A stretch of 64,000 nt of DNA from Alkalispirochaeta americana (GCF_900156105.1 NZ_FTMS01000017.1:36963-100962); one strand, 5' to 3'; positions 53,519 to 63,830 are shown, counted from the first letter of the stretch. Notes: a model not told the origin generated them from the letters alone. A program made the numbers and translations.

Positions 53519-53713
53519 AAGAGGTCCATGATAGAAAAAGCGGGGGCCGAGGTCAATCGTCGTGGCCGCCCTCAGGTATTTCGAGGCCCTTTTCGATCAT
53601 CTTCCGAACCGTCTCCGGACAAGGCCTTCTTTTCCCCGGTTTTTCATTCAATATTCTTGAATAAAACCTCTTTCATATGGAAATATCGCCCTTCAGGGAA
53701 TAGACTTATACCT

Positions 53714-54190
53714 GTGAATACACGAGCACATACAGTCCCGGCCCTCCTTATGATGGCCGTCTTTCTCCTAGTGACACCCTGGGCGCTCCGGGGGCAATCC
53801 AACGAGATTCTTGACAGGATACTCCAGGAAGAAGTTCTCACCTACGGCAGCGCCGCCTATGTGTTGCTTCTGGCCCTGGGGGAACTGGAAGAAGGCGACT
53901 CCCTCACAAACGCCGTGGCATCCCTGGACCGAAGGGGTTACGGTCTTGAAGACCGGCCCGGCCACGATGCGGTGACCCTGGGAGAGTTCTGCTTTCTCGC
54001 GATGCGCCTCTTCGAAGTTCCCGGAGGCATCTGGTACAGGCTCCTTCCGGGTCCCCGCTACGCCGCGCGGGAGCTGGCCTATCGGGGGGCCTTGCAGGGA
54101 CGGTCCTATCCCTCCATGCATCTTTCGGGAGAACGGGCCCTACGCATCCTGGGCCGCGTTCTTGCCCTCCGGGAAAGGGGGATCCTGTGA
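53714..54190 (+). CDS. Exported protein of unknown function
   Basis: A 158-residue protein. The GTG start at 53714 gives a good signal peptide (PALLMMAVFLLVTPWALRG), cleaved before QSNEIL. An ATG at 53750 would shorten it, and the frame is open to 53528 without a credible start. The mature part is mainly helical with no recognised motif. Its stop overlaps the start of the barrel-like gene, forming an operon with it and fecR-like downstream. Confidence 0.65.
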   Translation: MNTRAHTVPALLMMAVFLLVTPWALRGQSNEILDRILQEEVLTYGSAAYVLLLALGELEEGDSLTNAVASLDRRGYGLEDRPGHDAVTLGEFCFLAMRLFEVPGGIWYRLLPGPRYAARELAYRGALQGRSYPSMHLSGERALRILGRVLALRERGIL

Positions 54191-55491
54191 TTACCGCCAT
54201 ATCCGCTCCCCGGCGCCCGGGGCTGGCACTCGGAACGGGAGTTCTCCTTCTTATCCTCTCCGTTGCATCCGGGGTATCCTCCGCTCCCCGGGAGACTCCG
54301 TCTGCGCAACTGGAACGAACCTGGGGAATCAACCTGGACAGCAGCTCATCCTTCTCGCAGGCAGACCACAAAGAAGACAACGATCCGGACCATACCGTCA
54401 CAGCAGCACTCTGGATACGAAGCCTCCTGGTATTGAGCCGGGACCGTTCGGTGGAGATGATTGCCCAGGGAAGCTACACCTGGAGCGACGACCGGGAATA
54501 CCTCTTCAACGTGGATACTCTCCGGGCCACGGGACGATTCCCGGGGTTGCTGGGAGAAACCTCCATGGTACGGGCAACGGCAGGACGCTTTCACCTCCGG
54601 GATACCACGGGCCTTGTCCTCAGCCACGTGGCCGACGGCCTGCAGCTCAGGGTCAGCTATCCCTTTGCCCGTCTGCGCCTGGCCGGAGGATACACCGGGC
54701 TCCTCCTGAACCCCGTCTCGGACATCCGCATGACCGAAACAGACCTGACCGAAAGCGACGATGACGACACCTTCTTTGGCCCGGCCCGACTGCTGGGGGT
54801 GGCAGAGATCACCTTCTCCGACCTTCCCCGGCGACAGAGCCTGAGCGCCGCCGTTACCGCCCAGAAGGATCTGCGCGACGCCGATGATGACGAGACGACC
54901 TTCGACAGTCTCTACGCGACGATCGCCCTCTCCGGTCCCCTGGCGGGGAATCTCTACCACTCCCTCTCGGGAACGGTCATGGCCGGGTCGGCCGAGGCAG
55001 ACTCAACCACAAAGTCGTCCCTGGGATTCCTGGCAGAAGCACGCCTGCGGTACTACCGGGAGGCCCTGGCAGGATCACGCCTGGGCGCGAACTTCACCTG
55101 GGCCTCGGGAGACGAGGGCGGTGCTGACCGTTTTGTCCCCATCACCCGGGGAACCGCAGGAACGATCCTGGATCTTCCGCTAGAAGACATCCTGCGCGGA
55201 GAGATCTTCTATAGTTTCCGCCCCTTCCCCGGTATCCAGCCCAGCCTCACCGTGGGGTGGTTCTTTCTTGCCTCCGACGAGAGGCCCCAGACCCCCGAGG
55301 TCGACACCGATTCGGACGGTCGCTTCCTGGGAACCGAGGTAGTGGGGCGTCTGGTGGCCCGGCCAGTCAGCGATCTGGGCATTCAGCTCACGGGGGGGGC
55401 TTTCTTCCCCGCCTCGGGCAGTTCGGGGGTCTTCACCAGCGATCGAAAGACAGAATATCTCCTGAAAATAGAGATATCCACCAGCTTGTGA
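54187..55491 (+). CDS. Putative outer-membrane beta-barrel protein
   Basis: A 434-residue protein with an N-terminal signal (LALGTGVLLLILSVASGVSS) and long alternating polar/hydrophobic strands (for example GLQLRVSYPFARLRLAGGYT, LGFLAEARLRYYREALAGS), as in outer-membrane barrels. Acidic loops (TESDDDDTFFGP, DADDDETTFD) would face outward and may bind cations. No family name is claimed. GTG start with AAAGGGGG upstream. Confidence 0.65.
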   Translation: MITAISAPRRPGLALGTGVLLLILSVASGVSSAPRETPSAQLERTWGINLDSSSSFSQADHKEDNDPDHTVTAALWIRSLLVLSRDRSVEMIAQGSYTWSDDREYLFNVDTLRATGRFPGLLGETSMVRATAGRFHLRDTTGLVLSHVADGLQLRVSYPFARLRLAGGYTGLLLNPVSDIRMTETDLTESDDDDTFFGPARLLGVAEITFSDLPRRQSLSAAVTAQKDLRDADDDETTFDSLYATIALSGPLAGNLYHSLSGTVMAGSAEADSTTKSSLGFLAEARLRYYREALAGSRLGANFTWASGDEGGADRFVPITRGTAGTILDLPLEDILRGEIFYSFRPFPGIQPSLTVGWFFLASDERPQTPEVDTDSDGRFLGTEVVGRLVARPVSDLGIQLTGGAFFPASGSSGVFTSDRKTEYLLKIEISTSL

Positions 55492-55516
55492 TATTGTTTC
55501 AGAAGAGGGAACGAGA

Positions 55517-56203
55517 ATGAAAAAATTAATTGCAAGAGCGAGTCTTCTTGGGGCACTCCTGATAGCAGCGGCCTTCCCCGCCCTGGCCCTGGAAGCACGG
55601 ATCGCATCGGTTCAGGGAAAGGTGGAGATCCGCACGGACAGCTCCGCGCCCTGGATCACCGCCGTTGAGGGGATGACAATTCCTCTTGGCGCAACCATAT
55701 CCACGGGGTTCAACTCCCTGGCCGAGGTCACCGTAGGACCAGCCACACTCCAGGTACGAGCCCTCTCGCGCATGCGCCTGGACGAGCTCATAGAGCAGGA
55801 GGGCGTTGTTCAGAGCGATCTCCACCTGCAGGTGGGCCGGGTGCGTGCCGATGTACGCTCCGCCGAGGGTCTCCGCAGCGAGTTTCGCCTGAGCAGCCCC
55901 ATCGCAACAGCCGCTGTGCGGGGAACCAGCTTCGAGTTCGACGGCACCACCGTCCAGGTTGAAAGCGGCTCTGTCCAGCTTGCCAACCAGTACAACGAGG
56001 CGGTCCCCGTGGGAACCGGAGAGTCCACGAGCTCCACCGGTGACGAACCACCTCCCCCGCCCTCGGAAAGCCGGGAAGCTGCTGCTGTAGTCGTGGCCTT
56101 TACCCCCGGCGCAGAAGAGTCGGGAGACCGTCAGGAAGGAGTCCTGGCGTCGACAGCCCCCACGACCGGGGGAATCCGCGTGAACTGGTCGTACGAATAC
56201 TAG
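55517..56203 (+). CDS. FecR domain protein, exported
   Basis: A 228-residue protein: signal peptide ending near FPALA, then a FecR-type beta domain (residues 25-160; VQGKVEIRTDSSAPWITAVE, GATISTGFNSLAEVTVGP, SPIATAAVRGTSFEFDG). A Pro/Ser-rich linker and a short tail follow. It lacks the sigma-regulator membrane segment, so it is a periplasmic or surface FecR module. It follows the barrel gene by 25 bases and ends overlapping the convergent diguanylate cyclase by 4 bases. Confidence 0.85.
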   Translation: MKKLIARASLLGALLIAAAFPALALEARIASVQGKVEIRTDSSAPWITAVEGMTIPLGATISTGFNSLAEVTVGPATLQVRALSRMRLDELIEQEGVVQSDLHLQVGRVRADVRSAEGLRSEFRLSSPIATAAVRGTSFEFDGTTVQVESGSVQLANQYNEAVPVGTGESTSSTGDEPPPPPSESREAAAVVVAFTPGAEESGDRQEGVLASTAPTTGGIRVNWSYEY

Positions 56204-57510
56204 AAAGAGGCGGAAGCGGCGGGGGGGTCCAGGCAAGAAACCCGGTTACGCCCCGCCTCCTTGGCCCGGTACAGGGCCTGATCGGCCTGTTCGATGATCT
56301 CCAGAGGAGGGCGTCCGTCCTCCCGTTGCCCCGCCGAAACCCCGGCGCTGATCGTGACCACCCCTGAATCACCCCCCTCCTGGTGAGGAATCGCCAGCTC
56401 CTGGACATTCCGCAGCATCCTCTCGGCAATGCGGAACGCCTCGTCAGCCGAAGTACCAGGGAGCACCACCACGAACTCCTCCCCGCCGAAACGTGCCACC
56501 AGGTCCCCTTGATGCCTCAACGCAGCGCGAAGGGTTCCGGCAATACGCTTGAGGCAGATATCCCCCTGGACATGGCCGTAGCAGTCGTTGTAGGGCTTGA
56601 AGAAATCCACATCGGCCACCACAATTCCCACAGGCCGCTGTGATGAATCGTTCCAGATTTCCTCCAGGTGATGCAAGAGCCCGCGCCGGTTGGCGATCCC
56701 CGTCAGGGGGTCCAGACGGGAGAGCTCGGCAAGCCGGGTATTATCCGCTGCCAAGGCATCCCCCCGGAGCCGCTCCCGCAACCCCACCAGATACGAATAG
56801 CGACGCCCCTGCTCCAGGCCATGATTGGCAAGGAGGGTGATTCCCGCCGTTGCCACCAGAGACAGGGTGTAGTGAGCCGCCACGGGAAGGGGGAGAGGAA
56901 TGGCGAAAAACGGAATCGCCCCGATATAAAGCAGCGAGAGCAAAACCGAAACAGCCAGAGCAGCCCGAAACCGCAGAACCACCACGTTGTTTGCGTAGGC
57001 CAGGACCAGAATAAGCCCGTGATGATAGTACACCGCATTGGGATGCCTGCTGAACAGCACCAGATAGAGCACCCCCAGGCCGGACATGACCGTGATCAAC
57101 TCCACAAAGAACTCCCGCACCGCCGGAGCGACACCGCGACGGATCATGAGCGTAACAGCAAGCCCGGCCGGAGTGATCAACCCCAGCCGCACCACCCGGG
57201 CATGAACCATCATATCGGGAATCATGAACCGGTCGGAAAACAGGAAAAAATTGATCAGAACCAGAGCCACCAGATTCCGCAGAACAAGATAGCGGCTGCG
57301 CTCATCGCCGGTCTCCTCTTCAAAACGCTGCTCCAGCTCGGCAGGCAACCGCACCGCCCGGGGCCGCTCAGTCAAAAGGGTGGCAATCCGCTTTCGCAGG
57401 AGGAGAATTTCCTCTGTAGCGGCCTCACACGCTCCCTCGGGGACCGTCTCCGGGGAGTTTCGGAACGCCTCTTGAGGAAATTCTGCCCCACCTTCTTCAG
57501 GACCGATCAA
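56200..57510 (-). CDS. Membrane diguanylate cyclase (GGDEF domain)
   Basis: A 436-residue protein. The N-terminal part is cytoplasmic, followed by about six membrane helices (residues 75-235) and a GGDEF domain with the active-site RFGGEEFVVVL and RLDPLTGIANRRGL. The inhibitory I-site RxxD is absent (HQGD in that place), so product inhibition may be missing. It makes c-di-GMP, which the two PilZ proteins could read. The start is TTG at 57510, four bases after AAGGAGG; a TTG at 57573 is also in frame. Confidence 0.88.
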   Translation of the reverse strand: MIGPEEGGAEFPQEAFRNSPETVPEGACEAATEEILLLRKRIATLLTERPRAVRLPAELEQRFEEETGDERSRYLVLRNLVALVLINFFLFSDRFMIPDMMVHARVVRLGLITPAGLAVTLMIRRGVAPAVREFFVELITVMSGLGVLYLVLFSRHPNAVYYHHGLILVLAYANNVVVLRFRAALAVSVLLSLLYIGAIPFFAIPLPLPVAAHYTLSLVATAGITLLANHGLEQGRRYSYLVGLRERLRGDALAADNTRLAELSRLDPLTGIANRRGLLHHLEEIWNDSSQRPVGIVVADVDFFKPYNDCYGHVQGDICLKRIAGTLRAALRHQGDLVARFGGEEFVVVLPGTSADEAFRIAERMLRNVQELAIPHQEGGDSGVVTISAGVSAGQREDGRPPLEIIEQADQALYRAKEAGRNRVSCLDPPAASASF

Positions 57511-57622
57511 AACGCCTCCTTCAACTCTGGTATCCGACACTCCCAGTATCTGGAATTCTCCAGGGCAAAACAATAGTATTTAGTATAGTATGTAACAGGA
57601 ATCGTCTCGCAAGGGAGTTGTC

Positions 57623-60346
57623 ATGGCAAAAGCTCAATCGGTGCTGGAACGGTATTATTTCATTCCTTTCATCGCCACCGCCCTCATTGCAGGCCTCTCG
57701 CTGCTTCCCCAATACCAGGCCCTGGAGCGAGGAAGCTACGACATACTCCTGGGAATACGTCCTCCTGTTGAGGAGCGTCCGGAGTTCCTGCTCCTTAACG
57801 CCGACGATCTGGCAGTAGCCCAAGTGGGAATGTGGCCCTGGAGCCGGCACATCATGGCCGACGGACTGATCCTGATGCGAGAGTTTGACCTGAACTACGC
57901 CGTCTTCGATATCGAGTATGTCGACCGAAGTCCCCAGGGGGTGGACTCGCTCTTCCTGAACCAGGAGATCCCCCAGGCCTTCTCCCGGGAGTTTGAAGCC
58001 CTGGAAGATAATATCACGGCCCTCTTTGCGGCACTCCACCAGGGAGCCATCCCCCTGGATGAGGCCGAGGAATATATCTTTCAACTGGTTGATCTCTCCC
58101 GGGCCTCCCGGGAACGCCTGCTGGAAGAGGTTCGGTCCATCGCCCGGGACAACGATGAGTACCTGGGACAGGCAGCCCGGTTCTTCGGAAAAGCCTTCTT
58201 CACCACCACCATGCTCCCCGACGACGTGGGACTGGTTGCGGTGGGGGACGAGCACCGGCGGTTTATCCTGGACTCTATCTCCCTGGAAAACGTCACAGGC
58301 GATCTGGAACTCCTGCCCGAGGCCAGGGACATTCAGCCTGCCATCCCCCCCGTACTCCGCCGCGCTGCCGGGGCGGGGTTCCCCAACGTCCTGGTAGACC
58401 CCGACGGGGTCCGGCGCCGGGTCGATCTCCTGTCCCGCTATCAGGACCGCATTTTTGGCCAGCTTGCCTTCCGGCCTCTCCTCCACTGGCTGGGGAGTCC
58501 CGATATCGAGGTGGAGCCGAGGCGGATCATCTTGCGCGATGCCCGTCATCCCGATGGGGACCAGCGGGATATCACCATCCCCCTGAGCCACGATGGCAAA
58601 ATGCTCGTGACCTGGCCACCCAAACGGTACGATCAGAGCTTTCGCCACCTCTCGTTCAACGATCTCTACGTGCACGGGCTCCTCGAGCAGGATCTGACAG
58701 CAAATCTTGAAGCCATGGATGGGGCAGGGTTTCTCCAGTTTGGCGAGTCCGGCCCGGATCTCCTGCCGGCCTACCGCTACGCCGAAAAGCTGCGCGAAGA
58801 AGGCCTCGTCACGGGAGATCCCGAGGTGATCGAGGAATATTATGAGGTCCGGGCCTTTTTCTTTGAAGCTCTGAAGGCCTTCCTGGCCGGAGACGCCGAG
58901 GAGACGCTCCAGGGCGAACTGCAACGGATCATCGCACACCCGGACACGCCCGGAGCACTTCGAGAGACCTACCGCGAGGTCCAGGAGGATGTGGAAGCCT
59001 TCTTTACCGCCTCCCGCGACATATGGCGACGGCTCCAGGAGATCCGGGAACGGCTGGGACGGGAACTCTCCGGCTCCTTCGCTGTTTTGGGCCACACCAG
59101 TATCTCCACCACTGATATCGGGGTGAACCCCTTTGACGGCCAGTACATCAACGTTGGCCTTCACCCCTCAGTAGCGAACACCATTCTCACAGAAGACTTC
59201 CTGCGGGAGGCCCCGCCCTGGCACAGCCTGGTTGCAGCGATTCTTCTCAGCCTTGTCGCAGCCCGCCTTATTCGCGATGTGAAACCCCTTCAGGCGGCAG
59301 GAATCGGCGTTGGCCTGCTGGTTGCCATAGTGGCCGTGGGAACGGGTCTCTTTGTCGGGCTGGGCTGGTACATCGCTACAATCACCCCCCTGCTGGCGGT
59401 TTTCCTCACCTCCGTAGCGATCTCGCTGGCCAAGTTCCTGAAAGCCGAGGGCGAAAAAAGTTTCTATCTCTCGGCCTTTTCCCGCTACCTCTCGGCCGAT
59501 GTGATCGACCAGATCATCGAAGACCCGGAGCGGCTCAAGCTGGGCGGCGACAGCAAGGAGCTGACAGCAATCTTCACCGACGTAAAGGGCTTCTCTACCA
59601 TCGCCGAGCAGATGACTCCGGCCGATCTGGTAAAGCTCCTGAACGAATATCTCACCGCCATGAGCGATATCATCCTGGGCCTCTACGGCACTATCGACAA
59701 GTACGAGGGCGACGCGATTATCGCTTTTTTTGGAGCTCCCCTGGACCAGGACGATCACACCTGGCGTGCCTGCGCTGCGGCGGTACGCATGAAGGCGATC
59801 GAGCGGGAACTGAACCCCCGCTTTCTCGAGTCGGGGCTGGCCCCGGGCGAGCTTCTCACCCGGGTGGGGATCAATGCCGGCGAGATGGTAGTAGGGAACA
59901 TGGGAACGCCCAAGAAAATGGACTACACCATCATGGGCCACGCCGTGAACCTGGCGGCCCGGCTTGAGGGGGTCAACAAGCAGTACGGCACCTGGACGCT
60001 CACCACGGAGCGAACCATCGGCGCAGCCGGTCTCGATGCCTTCCTGGCACGCCGTCTGGACCGCGTGAGAGTGGTGGGGGTTCATGAACCGATCCGACTC
60101 TACGAGATTATCACCGAGAGCAGCACTGCCCGGGAGGAGGAGCGGGAACTGGCGGATATCTTTCTCCAGGGGCTCACCCTTTTCGAGGAACGAGACTTCA
60201 CAGGGGCGTCAAAATACTTTCGGGAGGCGAAAAAGCGAGCTCCCCAGGATGGGCCGTCCACGGTCTACCTGGAACGATGTGCAAAATACCAGAAAACTCC
60301 CCCGGCAGAAACCTGGGACGGTGTGTATAACCTCACCAGCAAGTAG
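57623..60346 (+). CDS. CHASE2-domain class III adenylate/guanylate cyclase
   Basis: A 907-residue membrane protein: TM1 (residues 10-28) and a long periplasmic CHASE2 region (30-520) interrupted by two helical insertions. Three membrane helices follow (535-610), then a class III cyclase domain (640-800) with both metal Asp sites (FTDVKGFS, YEGDAIIAFFG) and the transition-state motif VNLAARLE. The C-terminal 80 residues resemble TPR helices. It should make cAMP from an envelope signal. A GGGAGTTGTC-ATG start follows. It is divergent from the diguanylate cyclase and close to a FecR gene. Confidence 0.9.
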   Translation: MAKAQSVLERYYFIPFIATALIAGLSLLPQYQALERGSYDILLGIRPPVEERPEFLLLNADDLAVAQVGMWPWSRHIMADGLILMREFDLNYAVFDIEYVDRSPQGVDSLFLNQEIPQAFSREFEALEDNITALFAALHQGAIPLDEAEEYIFQLVDLSRASRERLLEEVRSIARDNDEYLGQAARFFGKAFFTTTMLPDDVGLVAVGDEHRRFILDSISLENVTGDLELLPEARDIQPAIPPVLRRAAGAGFPNVLVDPDGVRRRVDLLSRYQDRIFGQLAFRPLLHWLGSPDIEVEPRRIILRDARHPDGDQRDITIPLSHDGKMLVTWPPKRYDQSFRHLSFNDLYVHGLLEQDLTANLEAMDGAGFLQFGESGPDLLPAYRYAEKLREEGLVTGDPEVIEEYYEVRAFFFEALKAFLAGDAEETLQGELQRIIAHPDTPGALRETYREVQEDVEAFFTASRDIWRRLQEIRERLGRELSGSFAVLGHTSISTTDIGVNPFDGQYINVGLHPSVANTILTEDFLREAPPWHSLVAAILLSLVAARLIRDVKPLQAAGIGVGLLVAIVAVGTGLFVGLGWYIATITPLLAVFLTSVAISLAKFLKAEGEKSFYLSAFSRYLSADVIDQIIEDPERLKLGGDSKELTAIFTDVKGFSTIAEQMTPADLVKLLNEYLTAMSDIILGLYGTIDKYEGDAIIAFFGAPLDQDDHTWRACAAAVRMKAIERELNPRFLESGLAPGELLTRVGINAGEMVVGNMGTPKKMDYTIMGHAVNLAARLEGVNKQYGTWTLTTERTIGAAGLDAFLARRLDRVRVVGVHEPIRLYEIITESSTAREEERELADIFLQGLTLFEERDFTGASKYFREAKKRAPQDGPSTVYLERCAKYQKTPPAETWDGVYNLTSK

Positions 60347-60364
60347 ATCAGACCGGGCCGGCTT

Positions 60365-61543
60365 CTAACCAGAGGAGAACTCCTCACCGGGAAGCCGGAT
60401 CACCACCTCACCCCGGGCCGCCATGGTCCGCACAAGGCGCACAAAATCACCGGTTACACGGTCCACATCGCGGCGGCGCATCGGCCCCAGCGATTCCCGG
60501 TGAAGCTCCACCATTTCCCGTCGGCGATCGCTCATGTTTGCCAGGAGCCGTTCGGCCAAATCTGGTCGTTTCCCTTTCAGGATCACCGAAATATCCTGAT
60601 CGTCCACACTCTGGAGGATCTTCTGCAGATCCCGATCGGAGAGGTACGCAATGTCCTCCAGACTGGTCATGTGCGTTCTGACCTTCTCGGCCAGATCCTG
60701 GTCGGTATCGTCCAGGGATGCCAGAATGCGATCCCCCGACGAGAGGTCCATGTACCGGAGAATCTCGGCCAGCCGTTCTTCCCCGGCAATCTCCTCGCCC
60801 TGGGGCGTGCCCAGCGATTCCAGGCGAGCCCGCAACCGCTCTTCCACCGTTTCCAGGATGCCCCCCTCCACCCGGCCCAGGGAGGACACTCGTCGCACCA
60901 CCTCGATCTTCAGTCCCGGATCAAGGGCCTCAAGAAGGCGAGCCGCCGCTGCTTCGGGCATATGAGCCACCAGAATTGCCACCACCGCCGGAGATTCCCG
61001 GCGCAACAGCGCCGCCAGTTGCTTGCCCTCCACATCCTGCAGGAAGGCAAACCGGTGAGGCCGTTCTTCCGGCAGGAGCTCGTAGAAACGGCGGTCTCCC
61101 TCGTCCTGGCCAAAGGCGCGGACCAGGATCTCCCGGGCCGTCTCGGGGCCAGATCGGGCTTCGCGGCGCGGGGCGGCTGCTGTGGAACCGAATCGGGCAA
61201 GAACTTTCCGGGCTTCCCGGGGCGAGATAGGCCCCAGATGGGCCATCGCCTCAAGAATCTGCTCCGCCTCAGCCGGTTTCATGCTCCGCAAAACCCGGGC
61301 AGCCTCTTCGCGCCCCATAAGAGCAAGGAAAACCGCCGCCTGACGGAGCTGCGACGACTCTTTCGGGGAAGAGGCACCACCGGAAGGAGCCTCACCGGAA
61401 GAGGCATCACCGGAAGGCGGGGCCGGTCTGGAGGTGTCTCCGGGCGGAGACCGGCGGGTACGAGGCTCCTCGGGGGGAGCGGTATCTTTCATCAGCCCCT
61501 GGATCTTCCGGTACGCTCCAGCGGCACGGCGGTATTCTTCCAT
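60365..61543 (-). CDS. FliG-like flagellar motor switch paralogue
   Basis: A 392-residue protein with FliG N, middle and C domains: AAVFLALMGREEAARVLRSM, the EHPQ-like RRESPAVVAILVAHMP, and DLSDRDLQKIL-type torque-helix region (IAYLSDRDLQKILQSVDDQD, ANMSDRRREMV). Residues 20-65 form a Pro/Ser/Gly-rich insert not usual in FliG. The torque residues seem only partly kept. Spirochaetes have two FliG proteins; this resembles the divergent copy (FliG1). It stands alone here, away from other motor genes. Confidence 0.82.
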   Translation of the reverse strand: MEEYRRAAGAYRKIQGLMKDTAPPEEPRTRRSPPGDTSRPAPPSGDASSGEAPSGGASSPKESSQLRQAAVFLALMGREEAARVLRSMKPAEAEQILEAMAHLGPISPREARKVLARFGSTAAAPRREARSGPETAREILVRAFGQDEGDRRFYELLPEERPHRFAFLQDVEGKQLAALLRRESPAVVAILVAHMPEAAAARLLEALDPGLKIEVVRRVSSLGRVEGGILETVEERLRARLESLGTPQGEEIAGEERLAEILRYMDLSSGDRILASLDDTDQDLAEKVRTHMTSLEDIAYLSDRDLQKILQSVDDQDISVILKGKRPDLAERLLANMSDRRREMVELHRESLGPMRRRDVDRVTGDFVRLVRTMAARGEVVIRLPGEEFSSG

Positions 61544-61693
61544 CCCTGTACCTTTCTACAATACCTTTCTGCAAACCCGTCTGGGGGGAAACTCGCGTTC
61601 TCTTGCCTCCGGGAGCACTCCCGGGATGGCCCTCCCGGGTATGATGCGGCACATTGGGAGCAAGGTCAACTGCAAAAAACAGGCCAGAAACGA

Positions 61694-61722
61694 TTGACAC
61701 CAACCAGCCACTCTGGTATAAC
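61694..61722 (+). promoter_or_regulatory. Consensus promoter of tRNA-Phe
   Basis: TTGACA (61694-61699), 17 bases, TATAAC (61717-61722), 18 bases before the mature tRNA. Strong sigma-70-type promoter. Confidence 0.85.
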
Positions 61723-61740
61723 TACACCCGTTCAGAGCGT

Positions 61741-61813
61741 GCCGCTGTAGCTCAGTCGGTAGAGCAGTGGACTGAAAATCCACGTGTCGACGGTTCAATT
61801 CCGTCCGGCGGCA
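61741..61813 (+). tRNA. tRNA-Phe (GAA anticodon)
   Basis: A 73-base cloverleaf. Acceptor GCCGCTG pairs with CGGCGGC (one G-T), D-arm GCTCAGTCGGTAGAGC, anticodon loop containing GAA within CTGAAAA, T-arm GACGG-TTCAATT-CCGTC. The 3' sequence is A-CC-T, so the terminal CCA is not fully encoded and must be added by nucleotidyltransferase. Confidence 0.97.
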
Positions 61814-61816
61814 CCT

Positions 61817-61846
61817 AAAAGGCCTCCCTTCGGGGAGGCCTTTTTT
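61817..61846 (+). terminator. Rho-independent terminator of tRNA-Phe
   Basis: GGCCTCCC-TTCG-GGGAGGCC (61821-61840) followed by six T's, with an A-run before the stem. A strong terminator directly after the tRNA; the A-run also makes it usable for the convergent chemoreceptor. Confidence 0.95.
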
Positions 61847-61870
61847 GTTCTGCCCGCTAGTTCCTGTGTT

Positions 61871-63769
61871 CTATTTCCTGTCCTGTCCCGCGCGCTCCAG
61901 AATGAATCGTCCCACCAGGGACTGAACCTCTTCAATACGCTCGCCGGTCTTTCCGCTCAAACCATCCACGGCGGTAACAGCTCCCTGAATCTCTCCGGCA
62001 CCAACCTGCATCTCCTCCATCCCCTGCCGAAGGTGCCGGGTAATCTCGTCGATCCGCACCATCTCATCCAGCATGGTTGTACTGGCGTTGCGGATCTCGC
62101 CGGAGCCGGACCGGACAGAATCGGTCACCCGGGAAATCTCTCCCAGGGCCTGCAGAATCTGGGTACTCCCAGCGCTCTGCTCCTCCATGGCGTTCCTGAT
62201 CTGCCGCTCGTTCTGGCCCACCTCATCAATAAGACGCTGAACCGTAACAAAGGCCCGGGAAACCTCACTGGCAGACCCCACAGCCCCGGTGATGGAGGAT
62301 GATATATCTGAAAGCTCCCGGCGAATCGATTTTGACTGCGCTCCGGCGTCTTCCGAGAGGGTCCGGATTTCCGAGGCCACCACAGCAAAGCCCCGGCCAA
62401 ACTCCCCGGCGTGGGCTGCCTCGATAGCGGCGTTCATGGAAAGCAGGTTTGTCTGACGGGCAATTGCCTGGATCACCGAGCTCGCCTCCTGAAGGCGACT
62501 GCTCCGCTCGGCGATCTCCCTGTTCACACAAACCATCTCGTCGAGTTTTTCCCGCCCGTCCCGGGCCGCGGCAGAGAGCTCGTCGAAGGAGGCCGCGTTC
62601 TTCTCAAGGGTTGCCGCCACAGAACGGACACTGGCCATCATCTCCTCAATTGAAGCGCTGCTCTGGGCAACCACCGAGGACTGGTTCTGTACCAACCCGT
62701 CGAGGCCCTCGATGTTTCTGCTTATCTCCTCAATCGTGGCGGTCACCTCGGAGACGCTCCCCGCCTGAACACCGGCTTGATCGGCCAGGGAATGAATGTT
62801 CGCGGTGATCTCCGTGACGGCCGCTGCGGTTTCCTGCATATTTCCCGAGAGTTCCAGCCCCAACTCGGCCAAGGAATCTGTGGCGTGTCGGACCGTGGAG
62901 ATAATACTCCTGAGCCCCCCCAGAAAGGAGTTGAAACTCTCCGATATCTGCCCCACCTCGTCCCGGCTCACCACCTCCAGGCTGGCCGTGAGATCGCCCT
63001 CGCCCCGGGCCACGCCATCGAGCCCTGCCGAGACCCTGCGCAAGGGCAAGAGAGCCCCCCGGACACACCACCAAAGAAAGGCGGCAGCAAAAGCCGCCAG
63101 AACCAGGGCGATCCCGCTCAGCCGGGCCACGCTGCGCCCCACACCAGCCGAAATCATGGCCTCGATGTTCGCTGCACTAACCCCCATAAACCATATGCCG
63201 ATAACTGCACCGCTTCCGTCGCGGGAAACGATGGGGTCGTAGATCGTCACGTAGTCCTCTCCAAGAATCCGGGCGGCACCCACCATGGTCTCTCCCGCCA
63301 CAACGGGCGCGTAGGCGGCGCTTTCCCGTCCCAGGTGGGTTCCATCGGCCCGGGATCCATCGGCAGTACGAATCGAGGTAGCGATTCTGCGAAAATCATC
63401 ACCATCGCGGACAAAGAGCGTGGCCACCACCCCCAGGGATTCCGAGAGTTCATCGATCAGCTCGTAGTTGCCCGAGAGGGACCTTCCCGAGCTGTCCACA
63501 AGATCTCCCGATACAAGTTGCACCTGGCCGTACTGAGCCCGCGCGTGGTCCTGAAACATGGCCAGATCGCCCCGGAGCTTCAGCTCAAAGACCTCCTGCG
63601 CCACGGCCCGGGAGTTGTTCGTAATTGCCAGAGAGCTGGCAGCGATAAGAAGCCCCCCCAGCCCCAGCAGAGCCGCGATCCCCGTGAGCGAGACCTTGAG
63701 CAGGAGACTGGATGAAAAAGCCCGGGATGAGAAAAAATGTGAAACGAAACGCAATGTGTACCCCCCCAT
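61871..63769 (-). CDS. Methyl-accepting chemotaxis protein with Cache-type sensor
   Basis: A 632-residue chemoreceptor. TM1 at about residues 22-47 ([20 protein letters not shown]) is followed by a single-Cache-like periplasmic domain ([39 protein letters not shown]). TM2 is near 215-240, then HAMP and a signalling domain with tip [20 protein letters not shown]. No clear ribosome site precedes the ATG at 63769. Another receptor of the same type lies directly upstream. Confidence 0.93.
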   Translation of the reverse strand: MGGYTLRFVSHFFSSRAFSSSLLLKVSLTGIAALLGLGGLLIAASSLAITNNSRAVAQEVFELKLRGDLAMFQDHARAQYGQVQLVSGDLVDSSGRSLSGNYELIDELSESLGVVATLFVRDGDDFRRIATSIRTADGSRADGTHLGRESAAYAPVVAGETMVGAARILGEDYVTIYDPIVSRDGSGAVIGIWFMGVSAANIEAMISAGVGRSVARLSGIALVLAAFAAAFLWWCVRGALLPLRRVSAGLDGVARGEGDLTASLEVVSRDEVGQISESFNSFLGGLRSIISTVRHATDSLAELGLELSGNMQETAAAVTEITANIHSLADQAGVQAGSVSEVTATIEEISRNIEGLDGLVQNQSSVVAQSSASIEEMMASVRSVAATLEKNAASFDELSAAARDGREKLDEMVCVNREIAERSSRLQEASSVIQAIARQTNLLSMNAAIEAAHAGEFGRGFAVVASEIRTLSEDAGAQSKSIRRELSDISSSITGAVGSASEVSRAFVTVQRLIDEVGQNERQIRNAMEEQSAGSTQILQALGEISRVTDSVRSGSGEIRNASTTMLDEMVRIDEITRHLRQGMEEMQVGAGEIQGAVTAVDGLSGKTGERIEEVQSLVGRFILERAGQDRK

Positions 63770-63830
63770 GTTTATTACTTGTGATTTTTAAATACAAACA
63801 TATCACGGGGAGAACATTTTTCTACCTGTC

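Noticed and set aside
53528..53713. Longer exported protein starting at 53528
   Set aside because: The extra 62 residues are basic and precede the signal peptide; GTG 53714 gives a normal leader.
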